DNA of 64,000 bases from Arcanobacterium sp. GTDB lineage: Bacteria; Actinomycetota; Actinomycetes; Actinomycetales; Actinomycetaceae. The stretch is from positions 62,001 to 126,000 of the forward strand of contig JALFSN010000001.1 of assembly GCA_022778805.1 (NCBI GenBank), in the 5' to 3' direction. Positions 9,504 through 19,295 of this stretch are shown here, one piece after another (positions within the stretch are counted from its first letter, which is position 1; each line of letters opens with the position of its first letter). The notes below the pieces were generated by a model. The model did not search any database. It was not told where the DNA came from and saw only the letters and a program-made list of their open reading frames with translations. The position numbers were made by a program, and so were the translations under genes.

Positions 9504-11083
9504 GTCCGCTCGTTGTCTTTATTGGTATGCCAGGTGCTGGCAAATCTACAGTAGGGCGCGCTGTGGCGCACTTGCTCAATGTCCCGTTTGCCGATTCAGA
9601 TTCGCTCATTATTCAGCGCACGGGACACTCTATTCCTGAGGTCATTGAGCAGTTTGGAGAAACTGGATTTCGCACGATTGAGGCAGACGTCATTGCGAAA
9701 GCGCTGCGGGATTTCGGCGGTGTCCTCTCTTTGGGTGGAGGATCTGTGATATCTACCGATACACAGCGCGCCCTCAGCGGACACAGAGTGATACTCATTG
9801 ACGCCGATGATGCCGTACTCGCTGAACGCATTGCGCACTCGCACACTGCGCGTCCGCTGCTGCGCGATGATCCCCGTAGCGGTATAGACCGGCTGCGCTC
9901 GGAACGTGATACTCTCTATCGCCGCCTCGCTACCGACGTCGTCTATTCCAGTGCAGGGCCAGTAGCTGAGGTGGCGCAAGAAGTGCTGAGGCTGCTACGC
10001 GGAGCCTACACCCCGATCCACGTGGGAGGTGAGGATGGATATACCGTACACATCGGGCGCCAGCTGCGCTATCGAATTACGAACGCCACAGCTGGAGCAC
10101 CGGCAGCGCTCATTGTGCATGCTCCAGAAGCGCCGCTGCGCCGCTATGCTCAACAGGTGGCGAGTGATCTGCAGCGAGCGGGGACGACAGCGCATCTTTT
10201 TGAACTCCCACGCGCAGAAGCGGCTAAAGACATCTCTACTGTGCAAGCCGTGTGGGACTTTGCCGGAGCTCAGCAACTCGGCCGAGACGCGGTGTTGATA
10301 GCCATTGGCGGAGGGGCGACCACGGACGTCGGCGGCTTTATAGCGGCCACATGGCTACGTGGCATTCCGCTCATCAACGTCTCTACCACGCTCTTGGGAA
10401 TGGTCGATGCCGCAGTGGGAGGAAAAACTGGCATCAACACCAGCCATGGAAAGAACTTAGTGGGTTCTTTCTATCCGCCCCGATCAGTGCTGTGCGATCT
10501 GGATGTGCTCGCGAGCGTGCCGAGAGAAGAAATCCGTTCAGGGCTCGCAGAAGTGGTGAAATGCGGATTTATCCGAGACCGCGGAATTTTGGAGCTCGTG
10601 GCTCAGCACGGGCAAGGAGTGCTCGATGTGGGGCCAGATGGGCCACTACAGGAGTTAGTCGCTCGCTCAGTGGCAGTGAAAAGCGCCGTCGTCAGCGCCG
10701 ATTTGAAAGAATCGGGTCTGCGCGAGATTCTCAACTACGGGCACACTCTCGCCCACGCGATTGAGCTGCACGAACACTATCAGCGGCGCCACGGCGAAGC
10801 GGTTGCTATCGGCTGCGTTTTTGCCGCTGCCCTGGCGGAGGCATTGAAGATTGCTCCAGAAGGGTTTACCGATTTACACCGCAGTGCCTTTGCAACAGTG
10901 GGTTTGCCAGTGAGCTACAGCGGAGTCTCACGCAAAGAGCTACTCCATGCCATGTATTCGGACAAGAAAGTGCGTGGCGGGCACCTACGCTTTGTGGTGC
11001 TCAAAGAGATCGGTGAACCGAGCGTCGTCACGGATCCACCCCGTGAGGCATTGGCGAAAGCCTTTGCAGCAGTAGGGCTGTGA
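9500..11083 (+). CDS. aroKB: Bifunctional shikimate kinase / 3-dehydroquinate synthase
   Basis: 527 residues from ATG 9500 (ATGA overlap with aroC). Residues 1-165 are shikimate kinase: P-loop [11 protein letters not shown], shikimate-binding DSDSLI and GGGSVIS. Residues about 175-527 are 3-dehydroquinate synthase: [38 protein letters not shown], and the metal-binding residues in [18 protein letters not shown] and HGEAVAIG. Fused AroK-AroB proteins are known in bifidobacteria and some other actinobacteria; in most relatives the two are adjacent separate genes. No stop or frameshift is seen at the junction, so the fusion appears genuine. Confidence 0.95.
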   Translation: MSPLVVFIGMPGAGKSTVGRAVAHLLNVPFADSDSLIIQRTGHSIPEVIEQFGETGFRTIEADVIAKALRDFGGVLSLGGGSVISTDTQRALSGHRVILIDADDAVLAERIAHSHTARPLLRDDPRSGIDRLRSERDTLYRRLATDVVYSSAGPVAEVAQEVLRLLRGAYTPIHVGGEDGYTVHIGRQLRYRITNATAGAPAALIVHAPEAPLRRYAQQVASDLQRAGTTAHLFELPRAEAAKDISTVQAVWDFAGAQQLGRDAVLIAIGGGATTDVGGFIAATWLRGIPLINVSTTLLGMVDAAVGGKTGINTSHGKNLVGSFYPPRSVLCDLDVLASVPREEIRSGLAEVVKCGFIRDRGILELVAQHGQGVLDVGPDGPLQELVARSVAVKSAVVSADLKESGLREILNYGHTLAHAIELHEHYQRRHGEAVAIGCVFAAALAEALKIAPEGFTDLHRSAFATVGLPVSYSGVSRKELLHAMYSDKKVRGGHLRFVVLKEIGEPSVVTDPPREALAKAFAAVGL

Positions 11084-11246
11084 GGGCGCTATGTGCCGCG
11101 CCTGCACTAGCGGTTGGACGTGTGACAGTAGAGCTGCGACGTGCAGGCAACGTTATTCCGCTCATAGTGCGCGAGTGAAATGCACACAAAACGTAGTGAG
11201 CAGCTATCCTTAGGTAAGTGTGTGCACTGGCTGGATATCAGTAGAG

Positions 11247-11298
11247 AGACATCACATATGAATGCATCATATATGGATGTCTAGCTGCAACGGCAGCT
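11247..11298 (+). promoter_or_regulatory. Two dyads in the efp leader region
   Basis: An imperfect AT-rich dyad with arms AGACATC (11247-11253) and GATGTCT (11276-11282) is followed directly by a perfect hairpin, AGCTGC AACG GCAGCT (11283-11298), ending 31 bases before the efp start. Neither is followed by a T-run. They may be an operator plus a leader hairpin, or a terminator remnant for aroKB. The rest of the 11084-11329 gap shows nothing I can name. Confidence 0.35.
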
Positions 11299-11329
11299 GG
11301 TGCGAAAAGACGGAGCAGATGGGAGTGCA

Positions 11330-11887
11330 ATGGCAACCACGAATGATTTGAAGAATGGCATGGTGCTGAAAATTGACAATCAGCTTTGGCAAGTGGTGGA
11401 GTTCCAGCATGTCAAACCAGGGAAAGGCCCTGCTTTCGTGCGCACCAAGCTCAAGAATGTGCTCTCAGGTAAGAACGTCGATAAGACGTTTAACGCTGGC
11501 ATTAAGGTGGAAACTGCCACGGTTGATCGCCGCGATATGCAGTATCTGTACAACGACGGCTCCGATTACGTCTTCATGGATCTCGATACCTATGAACAGC
11601 TTCCGGTGAGCGCCGAGGTAGTGGGTGATGCCAAAAACTTCTTGCTCGAAAATCAGAACGTGATCGTCGCTCAAAATGAGGGCACCGTGCTGTTTATCGA
11701 GTTGCCGGCGTCTGTCGTGCTAGAAGTGACGTTCACAGAGCCTGGCTTGCAAGGGGATCGCTCCAATGCTGGTACTAAGCCAGCTACGCTCGAAACTGGC
11801 TATGAGATTCAGGTGCCGCTCTTCGTAGAAGAGGGGACGAAGATCAAAGTCGATACCCGCACCGGCGAATATATCAACCGCGCCTGA
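11330..11887 (+). CDS. efp: Translation elongation factor P
   Basis: 185 residues, exact family length, from ATG 11330 ([13 protein letters not shown]) with GGGAG just upstream; an in-frame GTG at 11300 is rejected. EF-P relieves ribosome stalling at polyproline. The KOW-like N-domain carries the P-site loop KPGKGPAF with the conserved lysine at its tip. The OB domains end at [17 protein letters not shown]. No EpmA or EpmB modification genes are seen in the window. nusB starts in the efp stop (TGATG), so the two are co-translated. Confidence 0.97.
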   Translation: MATTNDLKNGMVLKIDNQLWQVVEFQHVKPGKGPAFVRTKLKNVLSGKNVDKTFNAGIKVETATVDRRDMQYLYNDGSDYVFMDLDTYEQLPVSAEVVGDAKNFLLENQNVIVAQNEGTVLFIELPASVVLEVTFTEPGLQGDRSNAGTKPATLETGYEIQVPLFVEEGTKIKVDTRTGEYINRA

Positions 11888-12621
11888 TGAACGAGCAGCT
11901 TTCCCAACCTGAGCAGCAGGCGGAGCATACTAGCCGGCATGCCAGGCATCGAAACAAGCGTCGCAAAGGGCGTTCGTTGCAGCGTCAGAGGGCTCTTGAT
12001 GTGCTCTTTGAGGCTGATGTGCGTCGGCTGCGTGGAGCACGGGCGCAAGCACTTTTGGATGAGCGGCGGCAGGTATCGACGGCTCAGCAGCCGATACAGG
12101 CGTACGGAGTTCAGATTGTGCAGGCATATCTTGAGAACGCCCAAGACGTCGATGCTTTTATTGACGCCGCCTCGCCAGCGTGGTCCGTGGGACGCATGAG
12201 CGCGGTGGATCGCAACATTCTGCGCATTGGTACCACCGAAATCGTCTATCTCGGTGTAGAGCGGCCGGTGGCCGTGAAAGAAGCTGCAAGTCTGGCGCGA
12301 GAATTTTCTTCCGATAAATCTGTGGGATTCACGATGGGCGTGCTCAATCGAGTGGCTGACATCCGAGAGTTGGAGACATCTGGCTCTGGTCTGGGCGACA
12401 GTTTGAGCAACAGCTTGAATGACGTCGATGACTTGGATAGCGCTCCTGACACTGCACTCTCTGACAGCGGTGCTAACGCCGGTGACACTGATGACAACGC
12501 CGATATATCTACCAATTATGATGCGTCCGCTGCTACGAACGTCACTTCGGCAGATACTCCTGTCGATGCGTCTGCAGATGAATGCGGCGTTGTAGCAGAG
12601 GAAAAGAACGACGAAAAGTAA
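11887..12621 (+). CDS. nusB: Transcription antitermination factor NusB with an acidic C-terminal tail
   Basis: 244 residues. The NusB fold covers about residues 25-165: RSLQRQRALDVLFEADV, VDRNILRIGTTEIVYL and PVAVKEAASLAREFSSDKS followed by VGFTMGVLNRV, which binds boxA RNA with NusE/S10. Typical NusB has about 130-160 residues. Here the last 80 residues are a low-complexity tail rich in Asp, Ser, Asn and Ala (for example NDVDDLDSAPDTALSDSGAN), with no predicted fold. The N-terminus has a basic stretch (RHRNKRRKGR). The ATG overlaps the efp stop by one base. Confidence 0.95.
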   Translation: MNEQLSQPEQQAEHTSRHARHRNKRRKGRSLQRQRALDVLFEADVRRLRGARAQALLDERRQVSTAQQPIQAYGVQIVQAYLENAQDVDAFIDAASPAWSVGRMSAVDRNILRIGTTEIVYLGVERPVAVKEAASLAREFSSDKSVGFTMGVLNRVADIRELETSGSGLGDSLSNSLNDVDDLDSAPDTALSDSGANAGDTDDNADISTNYDASAATNVTSADTPVDASADECGVVAEEKNDEK

Positions 12622-12752
12622 TGCGCCCTGGTGGACGATTCGACCGTTGTGGGCAATTTCGGAAATTTCTGGAGAAAACTCGACAAATCGCCAGCAAAAG
12701 AGCCTCATCTCGTTTACGATGAAACCATCGAATAAAATGTAGGGAGGTTCAC

Positions 12753-13067
12753 ATGGCTCAACCACCACCACTGACTCCGGAACAGCGTGCTGCTGCACTG
12801 GAAAAAGCTGCACGCATGCGTCGTGCCCGAGCTCACGTAAAAGCGGAACTCAAGAGCGGTTCGCTGAAACTGTCGGAGGCACTGGAGCAGGCTAAAGACA
12901 ACGATATTGTGGGCAAACTCAAAGTGAAGGCGTTACTCACATCTCTTCCAGGAATCGGCGTGGCAAAAGCTGACGCCATTATGCAAGAAATCGGGATCTC
13001 GGCAACGCGCCGCGTAGCTGGCCTCGGAGCTATCCAGAGAGAGAAAATGATCGCACTGTTTGGCTGA
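12753..13067 (+). CDS. mihF: Integration host factor, actinobacterial type (mIHF)
   Basis: 104 residues. The protein has an N-terminal basic helix (AALEKAARMRRARAHVKAEL) and the H2TH-like DNA-binding core VKALLTSLPGIGVAKADAIM, ending VAGLGAIQREKMIALFG as in mycobacterial and streptomycete IHF. It is an essential nucleoid-associated, DNA-bending protein unrelated to alpha/beta IHF of proteobacteria. A strong ribosome binding site (GGGAGG, 7 bases before ATG) fits high expression. It lies directly upstream of gmk, the conserved actinobacterial neighbour. Confidence 0.96.
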   Translation: MAQPPPLTPEQRAAALEKAARMRRARAHVKAELKSGSLKLSEALEQAKDNDIVGKLKVKALLTSLPGIGVAKADAIMQEIGISATRRVAGLGAIQREKMIALFG

Positions 13068-13114
13068 TGCAGCTAGCTCTCATATCTCCCTGTAAGTTCA
13101 GCACATGCACAGTA

Positions 13115-13161
13115 GATGAGAAACGGCAGGTCTGGAAATGCCAGGCTTGTCGTTTCTCATC
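13115..13161 (+). terminator. Long hairpin between mihF and gmk
   Basis: Arms of 11 perfectly complementary bases (13115-13125 with 13151-13161) continue inward through ten further pairs including G-T wobbles, giving a stem of about 21 pairs closed by the loop AAATG (13136-13140). There is no T-run. It may terminate or stabilise the highly expressed mihF mRNA. The probable gmk -35 element lies within its right arm. Confidence 0.6.
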
Positions 13162-13176
13162 CGCCGCGCTTATCGT
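13147..13176 (+). promoter_or_regulatory. Candidate gmk promoter, leaderless
   Basis: TTGTCG (13147-13152) and TATCGT (13171-13176) are 18 bases apart. The -10 ends 6 bases before the gmk ATG and no ribosome binding site is visible, so transcription probably starts at the start codon. Confidence 0.45.
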
Positions 13177-13182
13177 TAATGC

Positions 13183-13740
13183 ATGGGAAATCCTCGCGTA
13201 TTTGTGGTCACTGGGCCGACGGCAGTAGGTAAAGGGACGATTATGAAGCGCCTTGTCGCGCGTTTTCCCAACGTCTGGCTATCAATTTCTGCCACGACTC
13301 GCCCTCCACGGGCAGGCGAGAGAGATGGCATCGATTATTATTTCGTCTCCGAGCAAAAATTCGACGAACTCGTGGATTCGGGGGCCATGTTGGAGTGGGC
13401 GACGGTGCATGGTCTGCACCGCTATGGCACTCCACGTACAGCCGTCCAGCAAGCATTACACCAAGGTAAGACGGTTGTTTTGGAACTAGATCTAGCCGGA
13501 TCTCGGCAAGTGCGCCGCTCCATGCCAGAGGCCGTTCACATATTTTTAGCTCCGCCCTCATGGGACGAACTTGTGGGGCGGCTCGCTGGACGGGGCACAG
13601 AAGATGCCAGTGAGCAAGCCCGCCGGTTGGAGACTGCCCGAGTGGAACTCGCCGCCGAAGACGAATTCGATATTGTCATCGTCAATACCACGGTCGAGCA
13701 AGCTGTGAGCGACATGGCACATGCGATGCAACTCGCATAA
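13183..13740 (+). CDS. gmk: Guanylate kinase
   Basis: 185 residues, standard length. It phosphorylates GMP to GDP. P-loop GPTAVGKGTI, GMP-binding SATTRPPRAGERDGIDYYFV, EWATVHGLHRYGTP and LELDLAGSRQVR are all present. Followed by rpoZ, as in most actinobacteria, where gmk-rpoZ-coaBC-metK-priA-fmt form a conserved block; the whole block is intact here. Confidence 0.97.
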   Translation: MGNPRVFVVTGPTAVGKGTIMKRLVARFPNVWLSISATTRPPRAGERDGIDYYFVSEQKFDELVDSGAMLEWATVHGLHRYGTPRTAVQQALHQGKTVVLELDLAGSRQVRRSMPEAVHIFLAPPSWDELVGRLAGRGTEDASEQARRLETARVELAAEDEFDIVIVNTTVEQAVSDMAHAMQLA

Positions 13741-13821
13741 GCGCAGATCGTGGCTTAGACTTGGTCTGTAGTGTGCAATGCGAGTCTGGCAGTGCACAAG
13801 TATGACGATGAATGAGGTCTT

Positions 13822-14091
13822 ATGATCGGAACAACTGCTGATCCACAAGGTATTACGAAGCCCGCTATCGACGATTTGCTGTCAAAAGTGGAGTCGAAAT
13901 ACACATTGGCCGTGTACAGCGCTGCCCGTGCTCGCCAGATTAATTCGTATCGCCAAGAGATGAAGTCAGGTGATGGAAATATCACGAGCGTGGGTCCACT
14001 TGTTCCTTCCACTCCGGATGATAAACCGCTCTCGGTAGCGTTGGAAGAGATTGCGGAGGATAAACTCAGTTTAGAGACGTCCAACGAGTGA
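13822..14091 (+). CDS. rpoZ: RNA polymerase omega subunit
   Basis: 89 residues. GITKPAIDDLLSKVESKYTLAVYSAARARQINSY is split here as the conserved omega core (residues 10-44), and the tail is the usual KPLSVALEEIAEDKL. It stabilises beta-prime during RNA polymerase assembly. ATG 13822 follows a GAGG ribosome binding site. Located 81 bases after gmk and 88 before coaBC. Confidence 0.95.
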   Translation: MIGTTADPQGITKPAIDDLLSKVESKYTLAVYSAARARQINSYRQEMKSGDGNITSVGPLVPSTPDDKPLSVALEEIAEDKLSLETSNE

Positions 14092-14179
14092 TTCCGAGAA
14101 ATATCTGGCAGGACGTACTGAGCTAGCGGCAGCTGAGTGCCAGCAATCTCAACGGCACAGCTCTGAGATAGGGGCAGCA

Positions 14180-15505
14180 ATGGCGAAAAGCGACACCGAC
14201 GAGCGCACCGCAGGTGGAGATATGCCGCGCGTGGTGCTTGGCGTCACAGGAGGAATAGCCGCCTATAAGAGTGTCGCTATCGTACGCGGATTGCGAGCTG
14301 CTGGCTGCGATGTACACGTCGTTCCCACTCCTGACGCTCTCACCATGGTGGGCATCACCACCTGGGAGGCCATCAGTGGGCATCCTGTGTACACAGCAGT
14401 GACGGACGCTGCCGCTGAAGTGGCTCACGTGCGCATGGGCGGTGAAGCAGATCTGCTGCTCATCGCTCCGGCCACAGCTAATACCTTAGCGAAACTGGCT
14501 TGTGGACTGGCTGATAATCTGCTGACGGCGACGGCTCTCGTCGCTACCTGCCCAGTGCTCATTGCTCCGGCTATGCACACGCAGATGTGGAACCATCCGG
14601 CCACTCAGGCTAACGTCTCCACACTGCTGCGCCGCGGAGTGCAGATAATCGGCCCTGATGTCGGGCGCTTGACGGGCGCCGATTCAGGACCTGGCCGCAT
14701 GAGCGAGCCAGATGAGATCGTGCGCGCAGCTTTGGATATCGTGCGTACATTGGATACAGCGACCACGCAAGCTGGCATTTCACAGCGCGGTGGCCGCTCA
14801 CAGCAGACCGATGAGGCGCTCGCCGGTCTGCACATTGTGATCAGCGCTGGCGGTACCCATGAACCAATTGATCCAGTGCGGTTTATTGGCAACCGCAGCA
14901 CCGGACACATGGGAGTGGCACTGGCGAATGCGGCGCAGCGAGGCGGAGCAAACGTCACTCTGGTAGCTGCCAATCTCAGCCGCGACGTGTACGGCGGCAT
15001 TCATCCTGGTGTAGACGTGCACTCCGTCGTCACCGCGCAGGAGCTGTATGAGCAGATGTGCAATCTGGCTCAGCAGGCAGACGTCGTGGTGATGGCCGCT
15101 GCGGTGGCAGATTATCGACCAGTGAGTCAATCGCCGAATAAAATCAAAAAGAGCTCTGGCGGCATACACACTCTCACCTTGGAAGAGACTCCAGATATTT
15201 TGGCTGAGTTAGCTCACCGTCGTAGCCGTCCCGAGCAGCTCATCGTCGGGTTTGCAGCTGAGACGGGAGATGATTCCCACACTGCGCTCGACTATGGAAA
15301 GGAAAAAGCTGCCCGCAAAGGCGCCGATATGATCGTCGTCAATGAGGTTGGGCAAACGACTGGCTTTGGAGCAGTGCCCACATCTGTGACGCTGATTGAC
15401 GCCGACGGACGTGAATTGACGGCGGCCACTGGCTCAAAAACTACCGTGGGAGCTGCGATTATGGGCTGCATCGCTGCAGCAGCTCGGGATCGTGGGCTGC
15501 TCTGA
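14180..15505 (+). CDS. coaBC: Bifunctional phosphopantothenoylcysteine decarboxylase / phosphopantothenate-cysteine ligase
   Basis: 441 residues. The N-terminal CoaC flavoprotein domain (to about residue 200) has GVTGGIAAYKS, the region with the catalytic histidine (VAHVRMGGEADLLLIAPATA) and APAMHTQMWNHPATQ. The C-terminal CoaB domain has SAGGTHEPIDPVRFIGNRST, the NKIKKSSG lysine loop and DMIVVNEVG. It carries out two successive steps of coenzyme A synthesis. ATG 14180 has a purine-rich (AGGGG) site; an internal ATG at 14222 is possible. The CoaC half needs FMN. Confidence 0.96.
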   Translation: MAKSDTDERTAGGDMPRVVLGVTGGIAAYKSVAIVRGLRAAGCDVHVVPTPDALTMVGITTWEAISGHPVYTAVTDAAAEVAHVRMGGEADLLLIAPATANTLAKLACGLADNLLTATALVATCPVLIAPAMHTQMWNHPATQANVSTLLRRGVQIIGPDVGRLTGADSGPGRMSEPDEIVRAALDIVRTLDTATTQAGISQRGGRSQQTDEALAGLHIVISAGGTHEPIDPVRFIGNRSTGHMGVALANAAQRGGANVTLVAANLSRDVYGGIHPGVDVHSVVTAQELYEQMCNLAQQADVVVMAAAVADYRPVSQSPNKIKKSSGGIHTLTLEETPDILAELAHRRSRPEQLIVGFAAETGDDSHTALDYGKEKAARKGADMIVVNEVGQTTGFGAVPTSVTLIDADGRELTAATGSKTTVGAAIMGCIAAAARDRGLL

Positions 15506-15605
15506 GTGGGTGTACTGAAGACGAGTAGTGACGGCGTCACTGACGTAGATAGACCCGCGAAATGTGAGTAGAATAGCGCGGTACAGCACAGCATAGAAGG
15601 TGGGC

Positions 15606-16790
15606 ATGATGCAACTATTTACTTCTGAATCGGTGACGGAAGGTCACCCTGATAAAGTGTGCGATCAGATCTCTGATGCAATTCTCGACGCGATGCTTGC
15701 CGAAGATCCACATTCGCGAGTGGCAGTGGAGACGCTCGCTACCACTGGTCTCGTGCACGTGGCAGGAGAAGTGACTACGCAGACATACGTGGAAATTCCG
15801 GAGCTGATTCGCTCGGTGTTGAAAGACATCGGATACGTCTCTTCTGAGATTGGTTTTGACGCCGGATCGTGCGGTATTGAGCTTTCTATTGGTCAGCAGT
15901 CGCACGATATTGCCGATTCCGTGAACGACTCACTGGAGATGCGGTCAGGAAAAGTCACCGACCGCTACGACCGCCAGGGGGCAGGCGATCAGGGCATGAT
16001 GTTTGGATATGCGACCAACGAGACGAAAGCATTTATGCCCATGCCTATCTATCTCGCCCACCAACTCGCCAAGCGGCTTGCTGATGTGCGCAAGAGTGGT
16101 GAAGTGGCAGGCTTGCGTCCAGATGGCAAGACTCAGGTGACTGTGCGCTATGATGACGCCGGTAAACCCGCTGGTATCGAGACAGTCGTCGTCTCGACTC
16201 AACACCATCCCGATTTTGCCCAGGCTGACCTCAGCCGAGAGATTGAGCAGCATGTGGTGAAACCGGTGCTCTCGGAATTAGTACCCGACTTCACCGATTA
16301 TTCCACGTTGGTGAACCCTTCAGGACGATTCGTCATCGGCGGACCAATGGGAGATGCGGGGCTCACTGGCCGTAAAATCATCGTCGATACCTACGGTGGC
16401 TTTGCCCGTCACGGCGGCGGGGCATTCTCCGGAAAAGACCCATCGAAAGTGGATCGCAGTGGCGCTTATGCCGCGCGGTGGGTGGCCAAAAATGTGGTCG
16501 CTGCAGGGCTGGCTGACCGCTGTGAAGTGCAGGTCGCCTACGCGATTGGGCGGGCGACGCCAGTCTCATTACTGATTGACACATTTGGGACAGAAAAAGT
16601 AGAGCTTTCCCGTATCACCAACGCCGTCCACAAGGTCTTTGATCTGCGTCCAGCAGCGATTATTGACGCGCTTGATCTCCTGCGGCCGATCTACCGCAAG
16701 ACGGCATCTTATGGGCACTTTGGACGAGATGATGCAGACTTCACCTGGGAACGTACTGACCAGGTCACTGCTCTCTTGGCCGCGATATAG
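15606..16790 (+). CDS. metK: S-adenosylmethionine synthase
   Basis: Makes SAM from methionine and ATP. 394 residues from ATG 15606, which follows AGAAGG; a second ATG at 15609 and a GTG at 15600 are possible alternatives. All signatures are present: [56 protein letters not shown] and [19 protein letters not shown]. Acts in the cytosol as a tetramer. SAM made here serves the downstream methyltransferase RsmB among others. Confidence 0.97.
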   Translation: MMQLFTSESVTEGHPDKVCDQISDAILDAMLAEDPHSRVAVETLATTGLVHVAGEVTTQTYVEIPELIRSVLKDIGYVSSEIGFDAGSCGIELSIGQQSHDIADSVNDSLEMRSGKVTDRYDRQGAGDQGMMFGYATNETKAFMPMPIYLAHQLAKRLADVRKSGEVAGLRPDGKTQVTVRYDDAGKPAGIETVVVSTQHHPDFAQADLSREIEQHVVKPVLSELVPDFTDYSTLVNPSGRFVIGGPMGDAGLTGRKIIVDTYGGFARHGGGAFSGKDPSKVDRSGAYAARWVAKNVVAAGLADRCEVQVAYAIGRATPVSLLIDTFGTEKVELSRITNAVHKVFDLRPAAIIDALDLLRPIYRKTASYGHFGRDDADFTWERTDQVTALLAAI

Positions 16791-16946
16791 CCACCCGTGA
16801 TATGGCCGCCGCGGTTGTGGGCAATCTGCAAGTGTTGTTGGCAATCTACGGCGGCTGGACGATCCGCATAGCGCTGTTGGCACGGGCAGGCGTGACGGTT
16901 CGCGTACGTTCGACTGGGAGCCTGCGCGCGCAAAAAGCAGAAAAGC

Positions 16947-16971
16947 CTGTGCGCACAGCCTGCGCGCACAG
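16947..16971 (+). repeat. Palindrome and tandem copy in the metK-priA gap
   Basis: CTGTGCGCACAG (16947-16958) is a perfect 12-bp palindrome followed directly by a near copy, CCTGCGCGCACAG. An A-rich stretch and ATTTTTTC follow (16973-16994). It could act as an operator or as a weak terminator for metK; nothing else is recognisable in 16791-17020. Confidence 0.3.
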
Positions 16972-17020
16972 AGAAAAGATTTTCCGATTTTTTCACCAAG
17001 GTAGATGATTCAATAGAACC

Positions 17021-19186
17021 GTGGATATCTCTCAACGAACACCTGTGCAGCAGACGTCTGAGGCTAGTTTATTCGACCTGCCTCAGTTTGCTCAGCAAGA
17101 AGAGCTCATGAGTTTTCCGCTGCCTGAAAAGGCTGCTGTGTCTTCGCCAGTGGCGCTGCCAGTAGCACAGGTGCTCGTCGATGCTCCAGGGGCGCAGTGG
17201 AATCCTATCTACGAGTATGAAATCCCACATCAGCTAGCACAGCAGGTGAAAATTGGCTGCCGTGTACGTATTCCCTTCAGCTCGCTGCGGGCAGAGGGCT
17301 TCGTTATCAATCGCAGCGCTGAGGCTACGCAGGGTCTGCAGCTTCGCCCCCTTGACTCCGTCGTATCTTCTCTGCCGGTGCTCACCGAGCAGATTCTTCA
17401 GCTGTGCAAGCGGCTCGCCAAGCGCCAAGCTGCCCCATTGATGGACGTCGTACGGCTAGCTGTGCCCACTCGCCACGCCCGAGCAGAACGTGATGTCACT
17501 GCCTTGGCAGCGCCAGTTTTCCCCACTTTTACACCGCCAGCTCCAGGAGCGTGGGACGTGTATGAGGGCGGATCATCGGTAATTGCCGATCTGAGCTCCG
17601 GTGTGTCCGTGCGAGCTGGGTGCATACTCGCTCCGGCGCACGGCTACAGCGCACTGCTTGCTCCGGCTGTGCAGGCGGTGTTGGCTGCGGGGAAGAGCGC
17701 ATTGATCGTCGTCCCTACTCCGAGGGACGTCGAGCAGTTGGCTGAGGAATTGCGCACATGCCTCGTGGGCGAGCCGCTCGGACTTTTTACGGCAGAACTC
17801 GCTCATGCACAGCGCTATCAGACGTTTGTGAGCATTGTGCAAGGGCGTACGCGCGTCGTCATTGGCACCCGCTCTGCTGCATATGCACCGCTGCCGCACC
17901 TGGGGCTGGTCGTCGGGATTGACCTCGCTCATCCGGCACAGCGAGAACGGCGCAGCCCGTATATTGAGACCTCTCGGGTACTTCTCGAACGAGCTGACAT
18001 AGAAAAGACGAGTGCACTCTTTTTCTCTCGTTCTGCGTCACTCAATATGGCGCACCTGGAACAGATCGGATGGGCGCGGCCGCGCATTACGGTGGCAAGT
18101 CCGTGGAGACGAGCGCTGATGCCACGCATGATCTTTGCCCAAGATGCGGCCTTTGAAGGTGCTCCGTGGGCTCGGCTGCCCGATTCGGTCTTTTCCACTA
18201 TTCGCAGCGGGCTCACAGCTGGACACGTACTCGTCACGGTTCCCCACAGTGGTTACATCCCACGTGTGGCGTGTGCCCGATGCGGCACTATAGCTCAGTG
18301 CCCGCAGTGCAGCGGGGGACTGGCCATCACGGATCCAGATACTCCGCCTGTGTGTACCCGCTGTGGGTGGCGCGGAGTCACATTCGTCTGTACCCAGTGT
18401 GGCTTTCGCGCACTGCGGCCTATGCAGGTGGGATCGGCACGCACCGCCCACGAAATTGGCCGAGCTTTTCCAGGGGTCTCTATCGTGACGGCGCGAGATG
18501 CCAACGAGCAGATCAGCACGCCCCGTCGGCATTCTATTGTGGTGGCAACTCCAGGCCAGATTCCGCGTCTTAGCCAGCCGTATGCGGCAGCTGTCATTCT
18601 CGACGCTGGAGCAGTACTGCGCGCCCCTGCCCTCGATGCTCCGCTGAATTTTTTCCGGCTCTGCACTGCGGTGGCAGAGCATGTGCGCTCTCGGGAGGCT
18701 GGAGGTACCGTTCTCATCGTAGGGGCAATTGCAGATGATATCGCTGCTACTGTGCGCGAAGGACGCTGGCAAGAGTGGGAAGAACACGCCTATCAGGAAC
18801 GGGCGGCGTTGGCACTCCCACCCACTGCCGCCTGGATTGCCTTAGAAGGGCAGTGGGAACACGTGCGCGAATTACTGGCTCTGATGCGCGCTATCTCGAT
18901 GAGGGAAAGCGGAGCTGCTATCGCCGAACATGCCCCCAGCGCAGGGGTGATGAGTGAGCAGACTCCTCTCGATGCGCTCTTAGCTGGCGGTGTCCACCAG
19001 CTTCTCGCTCACGCCGCCGTGCTTGGCCCGACACGTCGCCCAGATGGCACGACGCTTACATATGTGCGCTGCAGCGAAGAAAACCGTCCATGGTGCACTC
19101 GGATTGTACGTCTAGCGCGCAGCGAAGTGGCGCTGAAGGCGGGCCAGAGTTCGCGCGTGAAAGTGACGGTCGATCCGCAGCTGTAA
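17021..19186 (+). CDS. priA: Primosomal protein PriA, degenerate actinobacterial form lacking helicase motifs
   Basis: 721 residues. The N-terminal DNA-binding domain (about 50-150) and the zinc-binding insert are present (CARCGTIAQCPQC, then CTRCGWRG and CTQCGFRA). The Walker A site expected before the helicase core reads LAPAHGYSALL and the DEEH box position reads GIDLAHPAQR, so ATPase and helicase activity should be lost. Actinobacterial PriA proteins commonly lack these motifs and are thought to act as replication-restart or primosome scaffolds. The start is a GTG at 17021 with no ribosome binding site; TTCAAT lies 6 bases upstream. Position between metK and fmt is conserved. Confidence 0.88.
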   Translation: MDISQRTPVQQTSEASLFDLPQFAQQEELMSFPLPEKAAVSSPVALPVAQVLVDAPGAQWNPIYEYEIPHQLAQQVKIGCRVRIPFSSLRAEGFVINRSAEATQGLQLRPLDSVVSSLPVLTEQILQLCKRLAKRQAAPLMDVVRLAVPTRHARAERDVTALAAPVFPTFTPPAPGAWDVYEGGSSVIADLSSGVSVRAGCILAPAHGYSALLAPAVQAVLAAGKSALIVVPTPRDVEQLAEELRTCLVGEPLGLFTAELAHAQRYQTFVSIVQGRTRVVIGTRSAAYAPLPHLGLVVGIDLAHPAQRERRSPYIETSRVLLERADIEKTSALFFSRSASLNMAHLEQIGWARPRITVASPWRRALMPRMIFAQDAAFEGAPWARLPDSVFSTIRSGLTAGHVLVTVPHSGYIPRVACARCGTIAQCPQCSGGLAITDPDTPPVCTRCGWRGVTFVCTQCGFRALRPMQVGSARTAHEIGRAFPGVSIVTARDANEQISTPRRHSIVVATPGQIPRLSQPYAAAVILDAGAVLRAPALDAPLNFFRLCTAVAEHVRSREAGGTVLIVGAIADDIAATVREGRWQEWEEHAYQERAALALPPTAAWIALEGQWEHVRELLALMRAISMRESGAAIAEHAPSAGVMSEQTPLDALLAGGVHQLLAHAAVLGPTRRPDGTTLTYVRCSEENRPWCTRIVRLARSEVALKAGQSSRVKVTVDPQL

Positions 19187-19295
19187 GAGCTAAAGTGGCT
19201 GTAAAGGCAGGGGCATAAAGGCGTAACTATCGGGAGGTGGTGTGCGTGCGCCCCGCAGCGCTATGCACATGTTTAAGCCAGACCAGGGCACATCG

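Noticed and set aside
11809-12813. 334-codon open frame on the minus strand opposite efp-nusB
   Set aside because: Antisense shadow of nusB and mihF leader; no recognisable domain or ribosome binding site.
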